DNA of 64,000 nt from Allium sativum (lineage: Eukaryota; Streptophyta; Magnoliopsida; Asparagales; Amaryllidaceae): positions 121,658,993-121,722,992 of the forward strand of contig CM060912.1 of assembly GCA_030737875.1 (NCBI GenBank), read 5' to 3'. Position numbers and translations under genes: made by a program. Below the pieces are notes generated by a model. It worked only from the letters and a program-made list of their open reading frames with translations. It was not told the origin of the DNA and did not search any database. This document shows, in pieces, positions 59,835-64,000 of the stretch; the first letter of the stretch is position 1, and each line of letters opens with the position of its first letter.

Positions 59835-62304
59835 AAATCCCATTTGATATTAAATACAAGGCCCTGAATAGAAAATATATCGGTTATATTCAATATTAAA
59901 TTCTACGACCAACAAATATCGTATTGGAAATAACGATATAAAAATATCTTTCAAATTCCCATAACAATATCTGTATCATCACGAAATCCAACATCGAAAT
60001 ATTCCAAAGACAATTTCGATTCAAATCCATTTCCAATTTATATATTGGAAATTCTGGTTATTTTTAAAACCATTTCAATTCCAATTTATTTATTTTAAAA
60101 AATAAATGGATTATCATTCTAGTTCAAAACTAGTTCATTTCGATAAAAACCTATTTTTATCTTTTCAAATATGGAATTTTTCATCCCAATTCTTTCCAAA
60201 TCATTTCTTATGATTCTATACTAATTATTGATATTTTTAATAATTTTATCAAGGCCCGTATAGTCGATTTCCGTAAACGGCCATCGAACTGCACTTACAA
60301 CGACCTTTTCCAAATCTGGTTTGGACATAATTCCAAATCCAACTGTTAGATTTCAAATCTCTAATATTCGTTAGAAAGCTCTTTTCGGTACGAACTCAAC
60401 GGTTTCAGTTTTAGGAGAATCCGACGATCGAACCTCCCGTAATGTCCGTTCGAAGTCAATGGTTGAAATTCGCGAACTGCCGCAGCGCAGGGCGTTCTAT
60501 TTAGGCCATTATATTATATATATATATATAATATATTTCGTCGATTTCCAATTAAAACGTATTTTATAAATCGTTTTAAATTCATTTTCAAAACAATTTC
60601 AACTTCATATTCAATTTCTAATCAAAATTGAATATTCCATATCATCGAGATATATATATATATATATATATATGATAGTATTTTCAAAACATTAGATTTT
60701 GAAATCAATTCCTTTTCGATATTCATTCTAAAAATGAATAAAATCGATATAAGTATCGTTCACGTCAAAATGGCGTTAAACTAATCAACAGGGCTTTATA
60801 TATTTAGATATATTCGTGTTCATCCAAAATCGGACATCAAAATCAGATTTTGATTCCTTTCTGAATATTACTTCTAAATATTCTATATTTTCAAATATTC
60901 TATTTCAAATATTCTTTGTTTTTCCCAAATTGGAATGAGACTCAATCAATTACCATATAAGGTTATTTATATGGAACCATCATCCAAAGTGCACTACACA
61001 ACTGCATAAGCATTAATTATAAATAATTAACGCTTACAACAAATTGTCAACCAATCGATTGGTATACAACTAAAAAATTGGGATTAGTGTACGTCAATTT
61101 TCATCCCAACACCGGTGTGGGGTTTCAGTCAACAAACACACATTTATTTGTGCGGTTTGGTGATGTCTAAAATATATTTTCCTAATCAATATCAGTCAAA
61201 TAGGTGTATATAAACAAACTGTCTGCTTTGTATATGGATATTTATTTTTAACTAACTAAATTTTTCTAACACTTTTTAGAAAATTTCGGCAGCATAACGG
61301 CACGATACTAGAAATGGGATAAGGTTTAGCCTTATCTCTCGCCTTATAATGGCGCACGTCATACCCAAACCAAATTATATCAATTCGCTTCATACCCCAA
61401 ACCAAATTCAAACAAATATTCCAATCAACCAAACAATCAAACAAGTTATCCATGGTTTGTGGACAACGGGGAGCAGTTCATATATGCTGTTAAAAATAAA
61501 TAACAGTATAAAAAAATTTCAGTGAGAAGTTCTCACCTTGGGTTTCCACTTCGTCAATCTTTGATTGTTAATCTTAAATTCTCTAGGAATCTCGCATGTC
61601 TGTTTTGTAAATAACATGCATAAGTTAAAAATCATATTTTTAACTATCGAATAATTATTTCATAACTTGTCTATTTTATAAATAGCATAAATAGGCTAAA
61701 AATCATATTTTTATCATTCTAAAAATAATTTCATATTTTTATAACAAAGCTACATAGATAAAAATCACATTTTTATATCATCACTTTGGACGCGTTTTCC
61801 CGACAGCTCCGCAATCCAAAATAGGACTATCGTATACCAAATCGAAGAGAAAATCGTGCTCTTCGAATTTGGTACTGTGGAATTTTGGCCAGAATCGCAC
61901 CGTTTGGGAGTATGGGCTATGGAAGCTCAGGATGTTATTTGCAAAAACGGGATTTTGTGAAAAATGTGATTTTTGAGGTGGTTGGGCCCATGGCCAGAGC
62001 TAAGGGCTGAGGGGCGGTGGCGCAGGCCTGACTGGGCATATGAAGGGTGCTGGTGGTGGTGGTGGCGCTGGAGGGGCCCACGGTGGTGGTAGTTTGCAAT
62101 TTGGGGCTTAGGGTTTGCAAAATTGAAGAGAGAAAGAGGTGGAGAGAGAGGAGAGGAGGAAGAGGAAGACGAGGAGGTCGGAGGTGGGTGGCGACGCTGG
62201 TGGAGGCGGCGGTCGCAGCTGGAAGGGGGAGGCGCTGAACGAAATTGGGTTTCTCCTTTTTTTAACGTGAATGTTGAATGTGTGAGAGAGAGAGAGAGGG
62301 TCGA

Positions 62305-62313
62305 CTTTATATA
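62305..62313 (-). promoter_or_regulatory. TATA box, C 5' LTR
   Basis: Minus-strand TATATAAAG followed by CGACCCTCTCTCTCTCTC, a strong TATA plus CT-tract pair. Confidence 0.75.
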
Positions 62314-63197
62314 TTATTTAATTCAAAAAGTTACTTTTTCCTTCTAACTCTAAATCGAACCCAATGACTATCGTCGCTAACTAATTACCCCCATTCCGGA
62401 CACAATGGGATATGTCCCGTAAGCCAATTCGACTGCTTCCGTCAGTTTTTCTCAAAATTAAAATATGAATAAATATATTGAATTTTAACGTACATTTTAA
62501 TTTACTGGGGCCACATATTGACTCCAAAAATTATAGAAAAATAAATCTGGCTATGTTTTGACGATACGGTCCTAACAAAACTAATTTCGTCGAATTTGAA
62601 GACCGTTTGAAAAATGGCCATTTTTCAGTCGATTAAATTGACTAAAACTGACAAAACACGTTTTCTTTTGCTACACTCACATATTGATTCAGAAAATTAT
62701 GAATTTTGGAATCTAGCAATATCTTGACATCCCGGATCCAACAAAAGTGGTTTCGTCGAAAACGGAGGTCGATTGCAAAATTTCCATTTTTAAGGGCCAA
62801 AATTTCGTAGCGACTATTTTGAATTTTCAACTGGGATTAACTTTTTATCCCCGCTATGAAATTTCAATTTTTCGGATTCGTTGGAAAGATATTCCCAAAT
62901 AGATTCTAATATTTTTGGTTTCGCTAAAATCCGGTTTATTTTGAATCCTGTACATTCATTTGAAATTTGAAATTGAATTTTCAAACTACCGTGCCATTTT
63001 CGATTCCTTTTATAATTAAAATAAAATATTTATTTTCTGACATCAATTCAAATAAATATATACGTTCTAATTCTATTCAAAATATATTTCTCGTCGTTAT
63101 TATTTAAAATAAACCATGTTAAATATTCAAAATTCATTAAAATTGCCAAAATAAAAAATTTAAATTGGTTCAGATTTTCCGGGTTATTACAATGTTC

Positions 63198-63432
63198 CCG
63201 CTTCATGAATTTGATTTCAGGACCAAATTATTATTATATATATTCATGTGAGCTCCTTATATGTATATAAACTTCAAACGCTCATAACTTCTTCATATGC
63301 TATCCATTTTACGCAAACCAGGTGTCTATCTTGACCAGAATTTCGAGACAGACACAATGGCGTAGTCCATTTTACTTAATTCTGAATATTTAATTATCCT
63401 TATTTTATTACCTTAAAAAAAGGGGTGTTACA
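63198..63432 (-). mobile_element. LTR F, 5'-end segment
   Basis: Minus strand starts TGTAACACCCC at 63432 and runs to the C insertion. With 42433-43730 and 27597-30205 it makes one LTR of about 4.14 kb. Confidence 0.8.
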
Positions 63433-64000
63433 TTCTTCCACCCTTAGGAAATTTCGTCCCCGAAATTTGATAAGGGTAAAAATCAATTAACCCCTCGCAT
63501 AATATATATCCATCATGTGAGCATCCAATTTTTGCAAACATTGTGCACTTGTGCAAAGTGAAGTACAACATAATAATGCATGTATGCCTAAGCGGTACCT
63601 CCTATGTGTATACAAATTTCTCAAAAATCCTATTAAAAACATGATGCTCACATCCTAAATATACTACAGTTTTACATGAATGCAATATTTTGAAAATAGA
63701 AATATATTTTCATCCAAATTTTCCCACACTCTTACTGGGTAAGAGCGTAGTTCATCCAATTGTTGCATCCATAATCCTACCAACCAACTTTTTTTTTCAA
63801 ATTTTAGATAAATCTAATTTTCTAAATTCAATTTCTTATGTTACAAAAAGGTGGAAAACGGAAAATTTCACATCTTTCGTTTTTCTTTTATGTACCCTTT
63901 TTTAACCGTACTTGGATTTTATGCAACTATTTATAAAGATTCCCTATTTTCCTATCGAAGCATAGCCAACATAAGAAAAATGTTCTTTTGTTACTATTTT
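63433..64000 (-). mobile_element. Element F interior (3' end) with polypurine tract
   Basis: Minus-strand TAAGGGTGGAAGAA (63433-63446) directly precedes the LTR, after AAATTTCGGGGACGAAATTTCC, the same context as in A, C and E. The remaining sequence is AT-rich; a 71-codon plus-strand frame (63690-63905) is not supported. Confidence 0.8.

Larger units (their letters stand above)
43731..63191 (-). mobile_element. Element C, complete retrotransposon split by D
   Basis: Minus-strand order: 5' LTR 57176-63191, primer-binding site, 1.05-kb interior, polypurine tract, 3' LTR 56123 down to 43731 with D inserted at 46639/53227. Flanks are ACGTTC (43725-43730) and ATGTTC (63192-63197), one C/T difference. 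No gag/pol. It belongs to the same family as A and B but is more diverged. Its LTRs differ by about 6% in the part compared by eye and each has lost a different block. Confidence 0.9.
57176..63191 (-). mobile_element. Element C 5' LTR, 6.02 kb
   Basis: Minus strand TGTAATAACCCGG ... GGGTCATTTCA. Acceptor at 57459, four hairpin modules (59250-59834), AT tract 60650-60673 marking the empty site of D, telo-box 62108-62116 and TATA box TATATAAAG (62305-62313). A deletion of about 0.4 kb near 61785 joins the hairpin array straight to leader sequence and removes the donor. Confidence 0.93.

Overview
The window is plant nuclear DNA, almost certainly heterochromatic: AT-rich, with plant-type LTR retrotransposon signals (primer-binding sites close to TGGTATCAGAGC, matching plant initiator tRNA-Met), a plant L1-type LINE, a SIRE-like Copia LTR and a hAT-type MITE. 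The species cannot be told. No intact host gene, rRNA, tRNA or CRISPR was found. The only recognisable protein remains are the broken ORF2 of the LINE. One 92-96 codon frame inside an LTR may be a captured host exon.

Layout. 1-8960 (+): element A, end of a 5' LTR, a 1.04-kb non-coding internal domain and a complete 6.04-kb 3' LTR. 8961-10668: unclassified relic DNA. 10669-12103 (+): relic LTR G with its polypurine tract. 12104-13269 and 19536-21482 (-): old relic LTR H, split by solo LTR B (13275-19530, -, target duplication GTATG). 21488-24768 (+): Copia/SIRE-like LTR I, carrying a 501-bp hAT MITE with a perfect 8-bp duplication, then a primer-binding-site relic and an eroded interior. 24769-27596 (-): LINE remnant. 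27597-30205, 42433-43730 and 63198-63432 (-): one 4.1-kb LTR (F), cut into three by E (30206-42427, +, duplication ATTAC) and C (43731-63191, -). C's 3' LTR is itself cut by solo LTR D (46640-53226, -, duplication TATAT). 63433-64000: interior of F.

A, C and E are complete enough to show that these are non-autonomous elements with giant LTRs (4.3-6.0 kb) and interiors of only 1.0-3.6 kb without gag or pol; they resemble LARDs, and A and C have unusually short interiors. They must depend on proteins encoded elsewhere.

The LTRs share an unexpected plan: a TATA box about 0.7-1 kb in, a CT-rich leader often with a telo-box (AAACCCTAA), a consensus splice donor (GTAAGT or GTGAGT), several kb rich in short inverted repeats, and in A, B and C a conserved TTTTGGTTTTGCAG acceptor about 0.3 kb before the LTR end. 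This suggests LTR transcripts with a leader intron inside the LTR. Repeated hairpin modules, including an array in D whose arms change in compensatory fashion, and segments that are LTR in one family but interior in another, are the most novel observations. All identities are estimates by eye.
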